Positions 53,027 to 64,000 of a DNA stretch of 64,000 bases are shown here, in pieces. The notes under the pieces were generated by a model. That model made no database searches. It worked only from the letters and a program-made list of their open reading frames with translations, and was not told the origin of the DNA. Position 1 is the first letter of the stretch, and each line of letters opens with the position of its first letter. The translations under genes were made by a program, and so were the position numbers. The stretch spans positions 24,826,867 through 24,890,866 of the forward strand of contig CM053243.1 in assembly GCA_028583405.1 (NCBI GenBank). The letters run 5' to 3'. This DNA comes from Pogonophryne albipinna. Lineage: Eukaryota; Chordata; Actinopteri; Perciformes; Artedidraconidae.

Positions 53027-54382
53027 GTGAGACAGATCGCACATCACCATGAGGTTAAAAGTTTCATGGTTGGCAATGGCAACCTAAGGAACTAAAATAT
53101 AACCTGCACGCATTAAAGGGGAAGCAGATACAGCATGTGAAGAAATAACAGCATGTAACAAATCTGCTCGATAGAGTGTTTAACAATGTGACAAGGGCTA
53201 GTTTGTTAATGCAGTGATCAACATTAAAATATAATATTAGCAACTGTATTAGTTACTTGTATTTAAAAATAAATGTGATGTTGAAATATTAGCCGACACT
53301 CAGTTCCTCTTTTTCTATAGGATGTGCAACAGGTCGTATGAAGGAAGAGTAAATCAGCTGATGTTCTGGTTCCTGTTGGAAGTTTAGAATACAAACTCTA
53401 GATAGCGAATACAAGATAAATTAAGACACAAGAAATAAACAGTCCACAAATATTTCTGAAATAAAATAGCGTAAAAAAAAATATGTGGAAAATATACATG
53501 TGGAAATACAAATTTCCAGTAATGCGGGATATTATTGTGCAGAATCGTCCTGATACGAAAGCTCAATATTGTGTTTATATTTAAAGAAGTTTTCAAATTG
53601 CATTTATTGCAGTTACCATTTTCTAACTGTTGTGTCTCTGTTTCTGCTTTAGGTGACTCTGTTTGTGGCCTTTGTGTGTTTCGCTGTAGCCTCCAGACCA
53701 AAGTACATTGCAGCCACAGTGCTGGAGTTTATTATCACTTCCCTTCTACTGCTGCTCTACCTGTTCAAACTCAACAAGAGGCTGACATTCTTCTTCTGGC
53801 CTCTCGTTGTGGGTGATGTTTTACAGCACATAACAATTTAAGTCTACTGTAAGTGTTGCATTTTAAAAGTCATTGTTCTAAAGCTATTTTTTTTTGTGCA
53901 GGATGCTTTTAATTCAGTGTTTGCAGCAGTCTACTTTATTGTCTTGAGCCTGTTGGCGGCGACTACCTACACTGTCACAGGCACGCTGGTTGGAGGGGTG
54001 AGAAATATATATTCTTTAATCTATAATTGAAATCTCAGTTGTGGGGGTTAAATTTGAAATGGATTTTAGTTTCCCCTCATACATTGGCATCAAAATAATA
54101 AATAGCAGATAGCAATAATAACATTGCTTGTTATCTGCATTCATCTTCTGACTAGCCCAATGTACATGACGTTTGATTTTCTCTTTAGTCACACACACTG
54201 GAGTGTTGACAGGAAATATGCATGTCAAATATGCTCTTCATTTCCAGATATTTGGTCTTGTCTTCGCTGGGCTGATGTGTGTGGACAGCTTCGTACTTTT
54301 CAAGAACATCACATTCAACCAGCCAAGAAGTGAAATGAATACAGTAAACAATGAACCAGGGACGTGCACAGGTATGGGCTAA
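52937..54382 (+). CDS. cklf: cklf, chemokine-like factor, MARVEL protein
   Basis: Four-pass MARVEL-domain membrane protein of the CKLF/CMTM family; human CKLF is described as chemotactic, and the fish role is not known to me. Exons 52937-53026, 53653-53808, 53902-53997 and 54248-54382 give 158 aa, human CKLF1 152. Membrane segments about 31-43, 47-67, 83-102 and 115-132. RLTFFFWPLVDAFNSVF and FKNITFNQP match human LMKWLFWPLLDIINSLV and RKLLFNPSG, so I favour CKLF over CMTM3/5/7. All introns GT-AG, phase 0. Start at 52937 (GTCATGT); a second ATG at 52967 sits in GCCATGG and a short upstream frame begins at 52921, so the true start could be 52967. The last seven codons and the stop lie in a transposon end. 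It is followed directly by cmtm3. Confidence 0.82.
53653..53808 (+). CDS. cklf: cklf exon 2, first two membrane helices
   Basis: VTLFVAFVCFAVASRPKYIA, VLEFIITSLLLLLYLFKLNK and RLTFFFWPLV. Donor GTGGGT at 53809; exactly 52 codons, the same length as exon 2 of cmtm3. Confidence 0.92.
53902..53997 (+). CDS. cklf: cklf exon 3, third membrane helix
   Basis: DAFNSVFAAVYFIVLSLLAA and TTYTVTGTLVGG; 32 codons, as in cmtm3 exon 3. Intron before it 93 nt. Confidence 0.9.
54248..54382 (+). CDS. cklf: cklf exon 4, fourth helix and transposon-derived end
   Basis: IFGLVFAGLMCVDSFVLFKN and ITFNQPRSEMNTVNNEP from the gene; from 54357 the frame enters the transposon terminal repeat, giving GTCTGMG and TAA at 54380-54382. 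Confidence 0.75.
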   Translation: MFGLVFAGLMCVDSFVLFKNITFNQPRSEMNTVNNEPGTCTGMG

Positions 54383-55233
54383 TGTTGCCCGGGCAATGGC
54401 CCGTTTGGCCTTTTTGGCTGACCTGCCCCTCTGGAGAGAGCGAGAGTTTTTTTTTTTTTTTTTTCTGTTGTGGCCGAATCAACATGATAAGCCCACAATT
54501 AGTATTGTAGCGTCTCGCTGCGGGAAACACACTTTGTCAGCGCTGTCATCTGCCTACTTGTTGTTATTGTGCTTCTGTCTTTCTGTGTCTTTTCATCTGT
54601 AAACTCCCTCAACGGGGCCGCTCGCTCTCTTTTCTTGATCGCCCTCTCACGGGTGAACAGTTCAATGTCTGTTTATCATTGTAGGATTTCTGCCATGTCT
54701 CTACCACTTTAGTTTGACCATTAAGTTATGAAATACATAAATAAATAAGTAATTTGATACCTTACCGTTACTGCGCTCTTAAAAAATGATAAGAATAATG
54801 CGTATTGAACTGGTTTAATTAATTAGTGAGTTTATTTAAGGTAATTAGTTAGTGGCCCTATATGTTATCAGTATGTCTGGACTGTACAGCAGTTACAATG
54901 GTCTGGTAAAACTACATTAGAACAGAATTGTCCCCATTTTGTCTTTAATAGTTACTAACATTAGATATTTTAATGAGATATGGACCGCAAAACAAAAAAT
55001 GTCCCTGGTTTTCATTTTTAAAATCAAGTCACCGAATGCAAGTAGTCACCTTAGCTTATTTTGTTATGAGATGTGAATTACTGTTCAATGTAGTTGATGT
55101 AATAATAGTTTGGTTTCTTTTACATTAAAAACAAGTTACAATTTTCGAAAGACGTCTTATGTTTTTTTTCGGGGGGGAGGCCCTTTTTCCAGTTTAGAGC
55201 AATAGCCCCTCCAAATGTCTGTGCACGTCCCTG
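54357..55233. mobile_element. 877-bp hAT-like element in the cklf last exon
   Basis: Left CAGGGACGTGCACAG and right its exact reverse complement CTGTGCACGTCCCTG. No transposase. No convincing target duplication (left flank CAATGAAC, right flank CAACTGCA). It separates the cklf coding end from the poly(A) signal. Confidence 0.82.
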
Positions 55234-55410
55234 CAACTGCAACTCTCTACAACTGATACATTTCCCTGAGCTTACTGTACAATGTGACTCGAAGTGTTGT
55301 AAACTAGCATGTTTCAAACTCTGTATTCAAATGTAAATTGCAATGTATTTCTGATTTGTGTTTGACGATATTTTTTTATTTGATACAAATCTCAATAAGA
55401 CACAAATATC

Positions 55411-55416
55411 AATAAA
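55411..55416 (+). promoter_or_regulatory. cklf: cklf poly(A) signal
   Basis: AATAAA followed by GCCTTTTCTTTGCCTTC; about 290 bp before the cmtm3 ATG. Confidence 0.65.
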
Positions 55417-55704
55417 GCCTTTTCTTTGCCTTCTGACATGAGGAGTTGGATATTTCCACTGAATGGCTGACGATTGTGTTGTATGTGTGCAGCTGGGGGG
55501 CATCACATTTCACATCTGGAGAAAGCAGATGTTGCGCTTGTTGGGAACTCGCGCTGCGTTTCCGCGCTGTCATTGTTTCCGTTTCCACCTCCGAGAAGCC
55601 TCACGCCTCCACATATATTTTCTTTAGCTTTTGATCCGTTACATTGCGGGTTAGTTTGAACTCTATGACTGTCGAGGAGAGTTGATATCTCTTTTTATCC
55701 AACC

Positions 55705-55821
55705 ATGGGGGACATCGAGACTCCCAGCTCGACTCACCCGCGCCAGACTGTCCTGCTGTCGGTCCTCCCGAGCAAAGAGTTCGCCTCCTCAAGGAAAGGA
55801 ATGCTGCTTATTGCTGAAGTG
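55705..55821 (+). CDS. cmtm3: cmtm3 exon 1
   Basis: MGDIETPSSTHPRQTVLLSV through SSRKGMLLIAEV, the cytosolic N-terminus; donor GTAAGA at 55822. Confidence 0.92.
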
Positions 55822-58800
55822 GTAAGAAATGGACCAGAGCGATCTGAAACCACTGATATTCTTACTGTGCAATGCCTTCGCCAAACGCGCCCAAAAGTCA
55901 AATCGCTAGTTAGTTGTATTTTCTCTTTTGTAAGAGATATGGCAGCCATGACAATGTGTTGCATTAATGCATTAATGTAACTAATTTGGAAATAACTTTA
56001 ACGGACTATTTAACTCTCCTTTTGAATATGGGTCAGTCGGTTTTCGTCTCAGGTTTTCTAAAGGGAAGAATAGTGAGCAACTTTGAGGGTCACTACGGAA
56101 AGTTGGAATACAGTTTTCTATGGATTATGGAGACACTGAAGATCACTGTAGCCATCATCTCCATTGAAAATAGCCATATGTGCTGCTAGGGATCAAGCTA
56201 GATAACAGTATACACTTTTTTAAGACTGTTTGTTTAATACATTTAATCAGCTAATAAAAACAACTTCCGAATTGCTTTTTCAGTGACTTTTCAAGTGCTT
56301 TTGAACAAAGCAGGAACTGACTGTAGCTACTCGTGTTTGATAGTGGTGGGGGGTGGATTTCTTCTTGCTTGTTACTGCTATGAACCCTCAGATTTGTGTC
56401 ATGTGAGAGAGCATGCAGTCATCTTCCTCTCAGTCACATCCTTTGGTCTGTTGCCATAACATGTAGCCTGGAGCACAGTCCTTACTGTGTGTGCATGCAG
56501 AGCTCAGCAGCCCCTTGCACTCTCTCACACACACAATGCAGTCTCTTTACTGCCACTCAGCAATGTGACTGTGATCTTCATCCTGAGGCTAAAATGTTTC
56601 TGCATAGCTTAACTAAAAGGCCACAGGAAGATCCACAGAATGGATACACTTCTCTTTCAAATCTAAAGACACACTTTTAGAAACACGCTTTTTTATGTGA
56701 ATCACTCCCTATGTACTTTTAAGTCTTGATCTGTTGTTTATTGCATTGCAAGAATAGCTTTAAACAAGAATAGCGTTACATTTAGGCTAATTCAGTAAAT
56801 TAAACAATGGACAAGTAAAAAGGAGCTTACAATGTCAACAAAAGCAAATAACAACCCAACCTTGCCATAAAACCTTGATGCTCCTAGATTCCTAACATTA
56901 CCCACAAAGATGTAGTACAGTCAGAGATGGTAAAAGGAGAGCTACTCCAGTATAACAGTATGGTCGAACATTTTGTCTCATGGTATCTCCCAACCCTAAC
57001 TGCAACAAATTGTTACAGAAGAAACTGACGGTGCAAATTGCATTAAATGTTGTTCAAGTGTTCGTTGCCAGCCGAACAAAATAAGCCTCATCATTATCTA
57101 TGAGTGAGGCCAAAGACAAATGTCCTAAATCCTGCATTGATACCAATAGATGTGATGAGAGATGTTTTTTTATTTTTTATTTATTATGCTGTTATTCATC
57201 CTAACTGATGCATTCAGAAACTCAACTTGTATTGGTTTTGTAGAACATTAGAACACGGAATTCATTTGATTCATCTGTGTATGTCGTTGTTGTTGTATGG
57301 GTTTATCAATGGTATTTTTTCTGTTGATATTATTATGTTATTTACTGTACTGTGCCATGTGCACTGTGTGAGTTCAAACTCAATGCTGGGAAGCTGTTGT
57401 TTATTTCATTAAGTATGCAGTTGTACAGTAAAATGAACGCAGGCTGTAGCTTTTCCCTTCCTGGGAGTATTAGTCAGACACATATTCTGCTGAGCATGCT
57501 TTATTATACACAATGTATCAGAGCACTGTGTATTCCTCATTAGGCTTCAGTCTTTGCCAGCAACAGGCCCAATAAGAAACACAGGTTGTAAATGCGCTTG
57601 AAAAAAGCAGATTTTTGTAACATTTGAAACATTTCCATAATGCAAACAGGCTGTTAATACGCGTGCATGGTGTGGTAAAGTTGTGCTGTCTCCCTAGGTG
57701 GTATAAACTGGATTGTCAGAATTCTTCGCTCAGTATGCCATTTTCTGGCCCTCAGAATTTATAATCTATTTAGGTGTTTAACACTCATGCACTCACAGGT
57801 TTCACTATACCTTTAATACCTGCGCAGTTGACTCATCGCAAACCTTTTAAGGGCAAAGCTTTCAAAACAAGCTCCCTCACATCTGACCTAATCTCAAAGC
57901 ACATAGCTTTTGGTATGGATTTATAAGCAAATGAGTAGACGATTAAACAATTATCAAAAAAAAACACAAAATCTTTACTTTCAGCCCTAGACCAGTGTTA
58001 TTCTCTGGACTCGAAACAAAAGGAAACATTATTGTCTCACTGATGTGATGTGTTTTCCTTTCTTTTTTGCCAGAGTATGCAACAAATTGTCAAGATTACA
58101 CAAGCTCATCCTGTGCTGTTGCTCAGTCATTCCAACATATACTTTATTCTCTTTGAGCAAACAATACCTGAGGATCTACTGAAAAACGAGAATAAAAGCT
58201 TCCTGAAGCTGTTATGTGTCTTATTACCGAGAAATATTATATATCCCTGACAGCATACTGCTTAGTTGCAGCATTTTTAAGTAATCGCAGCTGCAGCAGT
58301 GGGTTCAGGCAGGGGGAGTTTCTAACCTCAGGCCAGGGTAGGAGGACTGAGACAAAGACAAGATGGCTAGGGCCTGTCTAAGATTACAGTGTCTGGACTT
58401 GCTTATATGGCACTGATATGATCTGTCCAGCACTCCTAATAGAGAGCGTCAACCACAGTGCAGGCTCATTTACATACATTTGAACTACTTGTTGCCCGTT
58501 TGAACGTCCTCTTTCAGTAACAGCTCTGTGTTTGTGGGTGCTTGCACAAACGTGTGTGAGAGAGAACGAGAAGGCCTGAGTGAATAAACGTTGTCTTTTA
58601 CAGCTCTTAACAGCTGTATCTCCAAACAGGAAGTGGGCCTGAAGCTGTAACTCACACAGACTCACAGCTTCAGGGCAGGGTAACATGATCTCAGGGAGCA
58701 GATCATAAAAGAGTAAATGTATTTATCTGTTGGGTCGAAAATGTAAATGTGCCTTTTGGTTCCAGCGCAGCTCCTCTTGCTTGGAACAGTATGCAAAAAG

Positions 58801-61057
58801 AATGGAAACTGAGCAATTTGGTTCCACTGCATGTTTTTAAAGCTCGGATAGATGCTATGCAATCTGATATGTCGTTAGGTATGTAAATTGTAACCCTGTA
58901 ACTATGTTGTCTGATGTCCTTTTTGTTTTTCTGTTGTTTTCTGTTTTTCTGTCTTCACCTAATTGCTGCAGGTCTCCCTTGAAAAAGAGATTGATGATCT
59001 CAATGGGATTCACCTGGTTAAATAAAAGTTTGAAATGAAATAAATAAATTGGTTAAAGGATTCAAAAGCTTTATTTGTTATGCATAAAAGCTACTGTGTC
59101 GTTTTAGCAATACAAATATTGAGACAGCTCCCGGGTGAAACAGAAACACATAACATAGTGAAATACAAATGGTGGCAAGTTGCAGGATGAACAAAAAATA
59201 GAATAAGATAATCAGAATGCAAAATTAAATACTGTACTGTGAAATAAATACTTTGTATTTACCGTATGATGTGGAATTAACATAAACTCAAGACAGGGGG
59301 ATATGTCCCTTCCTCAATATCTCTAGTTGTCTTCAATCACAGAAGAAAACACATGTTTTATTTCTTTGTTTGAGGCATGAGTCATTAACTCCTCATTGAT
59401 CCAAACTTGCTGTACATGTTGCACTTACTTCTCTTTTTATTTGTCTTTCAGGCGCTGTCCTTTGTTTCATTTATCTGTTTCGCGGCATCCACAGCAGCAG
59501 CCTTTGTGACATTTCCCCTGCTGGAGTTCCTCACTGCTCTCTTCTTGTTGTTCGCCTACTCCATCAAATTCAATGAGAGGTTTAAAGGCTTCCTCTGGCC
59601 TCTTATGGTAAGAGCAGTTTTACCATAACTTAACAGTGATGATCTTGTACATGAGAAAACAAAGAAATGTTTAAAAAAGTTACGGTTTTCCTCTCAAATA
59701 TGTTATTTCTTTCCTCTCTTAAAGGATTTCTTGAGATGTGTGACTGCCTCCATTATTTTCTTCATCATCTCCATAATGTCAGTATCCAAATATGTGGACG
59801 CTGCCTCTAAGGCTGCTGGGGTAAATTCTCCTTTTTATCTCTGATTATAGCCTACAACTCCATTGTTTATATATTGTTAAGTACATACAACTCTTTAAAT
59901 CGTTGTTGAATAATTCAGTTTTTATCGCAGCAGTAATTTTTCCCTGTATTGATATCAAATGCCTTTCTTTTCACAGATATTTGGGTTCATTGCCACCATC
60001 GTCTTTGCTTTAGATTTTTACCTCATTTTTAATGAGCTGGCCACTTTCCTGAAGCAAGGAGGAGGGGAGACCAACGAGGAGCCATCGAGACAGCAAGGTA
60101 ATACCCAAAGGACAATCTGATTTAAATCAGACAAATAAGACTATTTGATTTTAAATAAATATACTCTATTTATTAAAATAAACATTACTTAGTATAGGCC
60201 TGTAAGATATGATTTATTGCGCAGTATGTTTTGTTAAATGTAAAAAAAATCCACATTTCTTAAACTAAAATGTGTTTGCTTTAACTGCTGTGTTTTATTT
60301 TTTGTCAATCCACCATTTAAAGTTGTACGGTTGACTTATTGGGGCCGATTTTGGCAGTGCACATACAATGACTGAGCCGAGTTGTGTTCATGCGTATGAC
60401 AGTATCAATTTAGACATGATATTTAAGGGTTAGTGCTTCAGCCACTTCCTTTGGTTTCCTGTTTTTGGCAGACGCAAGTTCACAACTTGCATCAGACCGC
60501 TTTAATATTCGAGACAACCCTTTTTGCATGCTTGAATGTGCCTCCTTAACTTTGATGTTGAGATAGATCAAAGAAAGATAGAGAAAGATACTTTAGTTAT
60601 TTTTCAATTGTATTTGAGATGCAATAAATGAGACCTTTCATCCCATTTACTTTTCTGTGTTAGTGCAAGTTTTAGAGAATAACTTTTTAAACCTTTTGTA
60701 AAAAAAACTAACTAGTGATACATCTAGAGGGGTGTGAAGATGCTTTATGTGATGATGGTGACCCATACAGTCTATGGGGTGAACCAGCACTTTAACAAAC
60801 AGAGTTGTTGTATCTTTCAAAGTTTGGGCTTGTTCTGTAGTTTCATCAAAGTAGAAGCCATAGATTTTGCGACATCATAACTCAACGTCAGATACTTAAA
60901 TCCATGATGTCTTCAAGTGCACCATATTGTTCAAGTACTTGTTACTTTCTGGCATTAAAGTTAAATATTAATGTAACTGGTACACACCAATCCAGATACC
61001 TAATCTGTTGTTTGCATTTTTTTTCTAGGTGAGTTTTCAGACTCTGACTCGGACTGA
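55705..61057 (+). CDS. cmtm3: cmtm3, CKLF-like MARVEL transmembrane protein 3
   Basis: Four-pass MARVEL-domain protein; in mammals linked to vesicle traffic, cadherin stability and growth-factor receptor turnover. Exons 55705-55821, 59452-59607, 59725-59820, 59977-60097 and 61029-61057 give 172 aa, human 182. Segments ALSFVSFICFAASTAAAFVT, LEFLTALFLLFAYSIKF, DFLRCVTASIIFFIISIMSV and IFGFIATIVFALDFYLIFNE match human CMTM3 closely (LSFITFICYVASSASAF, DFLRCVTAALIYFAISI, VFGFFATIVFATDFYLIFND). The acidic end EFSDSDSD matches human SDSDSD. Start ATG at 55705 in ACCATGG, a strong context. Exons 2 and 3 have the same lengths and phases as in cklf, consistent with tandem duplication. Confidence 0.93.
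55822..59451 (+). other. cmtm3: cmtm3 intron 1
   Basis: About 3.6 kb, AT-rich. One LINE remnant near its 3' end (58755-59030); otherwise nothing recognised. Confidence 0.65.
58755..59030 (+). mobile_element. LINE 3' fragment (ORF2 C-terminus and tail)
   Basis: The frame reads APLAWNSMQKEWKLSNLVPL then HVFKARIDAM, the usual end of a non-LTR retrotransposon ORF2. A tail follows with CTCCCTTGAAAAAGAGATTG, TCAATGGGATTCACCTGG and TTAAATAAAAG. 5'-truncated; family not assigned. Confidence 0.7.
59452..59607 (+). CDS. cmtm3: cmtm3 exon 2
   Basis: 52 codons from ALSFVSFICF to FKGFLWPLM, two membrane helices. Acceptor TGTCTTTCAG. Confidence 0.95.
59725..59820 (+). CDS. cmtm3: cmtm3 exon 3
   Basis: DFLRCVTASIIFFIISIMSV and SKYVDAASKAAG; donor GTAAAT at 59821. 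Confidence 0.95.
59977..60097 (+). CDS. cmtm3: cmtm3 exon 4
   Basis: IFGFIATIVFALDFYLIFNE and LATFLKQGGGETNEEPSRQQ; donor GTAATA at 60098, phase 1. Confidence 0.95.
60098..61028 (+). other. cmtm3: cmtm3 intron 4
   Basis: AT-rich; no exon or recognised repeat. Confidence 0.7.
61029..61057 (+). CDS. cmtm3: cmtm3 terminal micro-exon
   Basis: Only 29 nt: completes Gly, then EFSDSDSD and TGA at 61055-61057. Acceptor TTTTTTTTCTAG. The acidic Ser-Asp tail is a likely casein kinase 2 target by motif. Confidence 0.92.
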
Positions 61058-62800
61058 GCACACGGACCACCAGCAGGTCTTCACCAGCATGTTAGATCGT
61101 CACATAAGGGTCACATTGATTGTCAACTAAGTGAATTAATTGGTGGATTGGGGACTTTCTCCATAAAGTAGTTGGTCTTCTGTGAGGGAAGCGGACTCTC
61201 TCTTCTTCCCACTTTGAATTCTCCTGTTGAGCGTTCACAGGTGGAAATGTATTTCACACATTAATCAGGTCCACAAATTCAGAAAATGTCTAAACTGATG
61301 TGTCAAATCTGTGTTGTTTTTTTAAATGACTAATTTACTGTTCATTACATGTAGTTGTGTTTCATGCCTTAACACAAACCTATAGTGTCTAAGACGATTT
61401 AGAAAAAAATACCTGATACTTAAATAATCATTAAGCTGTGAAATTGTTTGAAGATACTGAGTTTCAAGAGCCTTTTGTACAATCTGCATGTAGAAGCATA
61501 CGTCTTAATCTGGAATATCAATTAGTATTGACTTTTAGGTATTTACAGTGTCCCTATTTACAGACATACTGTATCCAACAACACTAAATTGCTGTCCTTA
61601 GTGAATCAATGTTTATGAATACTAATAGTGAAGAATGTAAGTGCAGTATTATCATCATTTATACATTTGCAGTATTGCTATAAAAACACATATGTACAGT
61701 ATAAAGAAGAAACGATTGGTTTGAGGCTGGCTGGTTACAACCTCTGTAAAAAAAATTACAGAGTGAATTTTCTATAAATTGAAGAAAATGTTTGCTTATA
61801 AAATTGAAATGTTGGATCAACTGAGTTCCTATGGCACGTTGTACTGCATAAGCTCTTCTTTCTGGGTCCTTATATGGTTTACATGTCCCACAACTTTTGT
61901 TTAGAGTTGCCATGAATGAAGGCTATAAACACATTTTCAAACCTGTTCAAAAGACGCTCTGCTCTAATGTTTCCGTTTGTCTACTGTATGTGCTTCGTAC
62001 AACCTGTGTGTTTAAATGACACTTCATGCATTATTATTCTGTTAAATGTTTAATATGTGATTTGTTTTTGTTTGTATCAAAAGCATATTTTCTTATGTTG
62101 GTTGTGCATTTATTTTTTATGCTTGCTAGTCTGATTTTTCAGTATTTCCAGAAACATTACTGAATAATTAGATGCACTAAAAGCCACAGTGACTGATATG
62201 TATTATACACTGCACTGCACTAGTGTTATTAACAGCACTGTGAATTTAAAGCAGATGAATCAGAGGCCTTTCACTTCCCTGAGGAATTCTAACTGTTGAG
62301 CGAAATTGGCTCAAAGTAAAAAGATATTCTAAAGTTGCAATCAATTGTTTACTGTTGTACCATTTACTGTAAAGTTTTGATAGTTTGTTTCCTGTGTGGC
62401 TTCACTTAGATTCTTTATTTAACTGGTGCCTTGGCAATAATGTATCCACATTTTTGTTGATAAATCGGGGTTTAAATTGATCTACGCCAGCTCAGAGCTG
62501 TATGAAACACATTTGCAGTGAGAACTGAACCGGCGATTATCTTCACTATCCTAAATAAAGATATAAACAATTAATCTCCAAAACTCCACATTTTCACAAG
62601 CTCACAACAACAGTGTCAACTTTTTGATAATTGACATTTTCAATGGGGTTTCGAATGATTTATTTATCATAAGAAGTCAAAGAATGTGTTATCTTGTCAA
62701 ATGTAACATCACTAAATCTGGAGATGCCCGGTTTTCACAAGACAGCAACTGAATTAAACCATAGCCATTTGCTGTGCATACAAAATAAAGGATAATGATC
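61058..62800 (+). other. cmtm3: cmtm3 3' UTR (probable extent)
   Basis: No coding potential. AATAAA at 62554-62559 and 62784-62789; either could be the end. Confidence 0.5.
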
Positions 62801-62953
62801 TCGTTATTCGAAGGAACACTGCATCGTTATAGAAAAAAGGCCCCTTACTGAACTATTGTTTGTCAGCTAAAGTTTGTTTTTTATTGTTATTCCCTTTTGT
62901 GCAAAACATGTTGGAATGAAAAAGTGAGCTATTTTCAATAATGTCCAAATCAC

Positions 62954-64000
62954 TTTATTTCATTTGTCACTGTAAACTGATGTGAAGCCTTTTGTGAATG
63001 TTTAAATACAAAAATACAGCTACTGCAAATAGCAAGTACAAGTTGGGCTCCATGCTGTAAAGGACAGACGTTATTGAAACCAAAGCACACAGGATTAAAA
63101 GGAAACAAAAGAGCGCTTCACCTCCAATTGCATTCTAACAATCATAATGATCATTCACGCTTTAAAGCACCTGGAAACTTGTGGAAAGCCTTTCTTCTCT
63201 TTCCCATAAATAAAAAATATGTAAAATCCTAATACAGCATAGCGTTCAAATAGAGCTGCAATATTGAGTTTTAATGGAGTTTTAATGGATAAAATGGTCA
63301 ATTTATATTATCAAATAGAATAGTGATTGTGTTACTAAATGTAAATATGTTTACATCACTCAGAAACAAATCCATGAATGCAAAGTGAACACATGATTGT
63401 CTGTTCAGAAAAGTACTTCAGTCACTAAACCAGGAAAAAAGCTGTTTATAATATAATTTACTAAAAACACGATTAAGGCTAATAGCTCTCTGAATAGTGT
63501 GAACCTTTGAAGCTATTTAAGAAGTCTTACAGTTTATATTTCAAATGTTTACCCCCAGTCAAACACACATCTGCTCCTCTTCTTATGAACACACACCAGT
63601 GAGGGTATCAGGCTGAACAGCAACACGGAGTGCATTTTAGAAGACCACCAGGAGATGGAGCCATAGAGTCAATCTAGAGACTTAGAAGACTTTAAAGAGA
63701 TCTCAAACAACAAATAAAACACACATGTGGGACTATAGTGTAATATCAAAGCATCAAGAAGCCAAGAATTAGGTTAATTTCTTTCTTCATTTTAAAAAGC
63801 ATTTAATTTTCCAAGATGTATCCTCCTGTTAGTCAACTGGTCAAACAGAAAAAGCATTTAAGGAATAGCAAATATGTTTCGGGCTCTGCATGTATAGAGC
63901 TTCATGACAACTGCATTGTGGAGTTATAAATATTTTCATTATACGAAGTGTGATAATATTCTGCAGATACGTTTATTCTACCAAACACAGAGTGAAAGCT
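62954..64000 (-). other. probable 3' UTR of a minus-strand gene (cmtm4 expected)
   Basis: TTTATT at 62954-62959 is AATAAA on the minus strand, followed by about 1 kb of AT-rich non-coding sequence. In human, CMTM4 lies next to CMTM3 on the opposite strand with converging 3' ends. No coding exon is in the window, so this is inference from position. Confidence 0.3.

Overview
The window is vertebrate nuclear DNA, most likely from a ray-finned (percomorph-like) fish. The evidence is large multi-exon genes with GT-AG introns, very long (CA)n/(GT)n tracts, tRNA-derived SINE remnants, LINE tails and many short non-autonomous DNA transposons of teleost type. There are no prokaryotic, viral or toxin genes and no CRISPR array. 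The species cannot be named from the sequence alone.

Layout. (1) 1-22990: cbfa2t3 (MTG16, ETO/MTG co-repressor family), plus strand. Ten coding exons from the shared MPDSP start to the MYND zinc finger, then a long 3' UTR. (2) 25577-29369: pabpn1l (embryonic poly(A)-binding protein 2), plus strand, six exons. (3) 31410-29437: trappc2l, minus strand, five exons, ending about 70 bp from the pabpn1l poly(A) signal. (4) 31919-50851: galns (lysosomal N-acetylgalactosamine-6-sulfatase), plus strand, fourteen exons, divergent from trappc2l across a promoter of about 0.5 kb holding a palindromic CACGTG box. (5) 52937-55416: cklf, a MARVEL/CKLF-like protein. (6) 55705 to about 62.8 kb: cmtm3, a second MARVEL protein in tandem. 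From about 62.95 kb a minus-strand 3' end seems to begin, in the position cmtm4 occupies in mammals.

Genes 1-4 keep the order and relative orientation of human 16q24.3 (CBFA2T3-PABPN1L-TRAPPC2L-GALNS). cklf-cmtm3 corresponds to the CKLF/CMTM cluster on human 16q21-q22. The junction between the blocks (50852-52936) is filled by a transposon nested inside another. The genes do not form one pathway: they cover transcriptional repression, mRNA poly(A) binding in oocytes, vesicle tethering, lysosomal keratan/chondroitin sulfate breakdown and membrane-protein trafficking.

Most interesting points: galns intron 8 has a GA donor where GT is expected, is 138 nt long and is open in frame throughout; galns intron 10 appears to start with GC; the C-terminus and stop codon of cklf lie inside the terminal repeat of an 877-bp transposon; cbfa2t3 has a candidate 54-nt in-frame cassette exon and a NAGNAG acceptor; galns intron 12 holds a split tandem duplication. 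I found no wholly new biological system. Exon boundaries come from reading frame, splice consensus and remembered family sequences, without alignment or RNA data.
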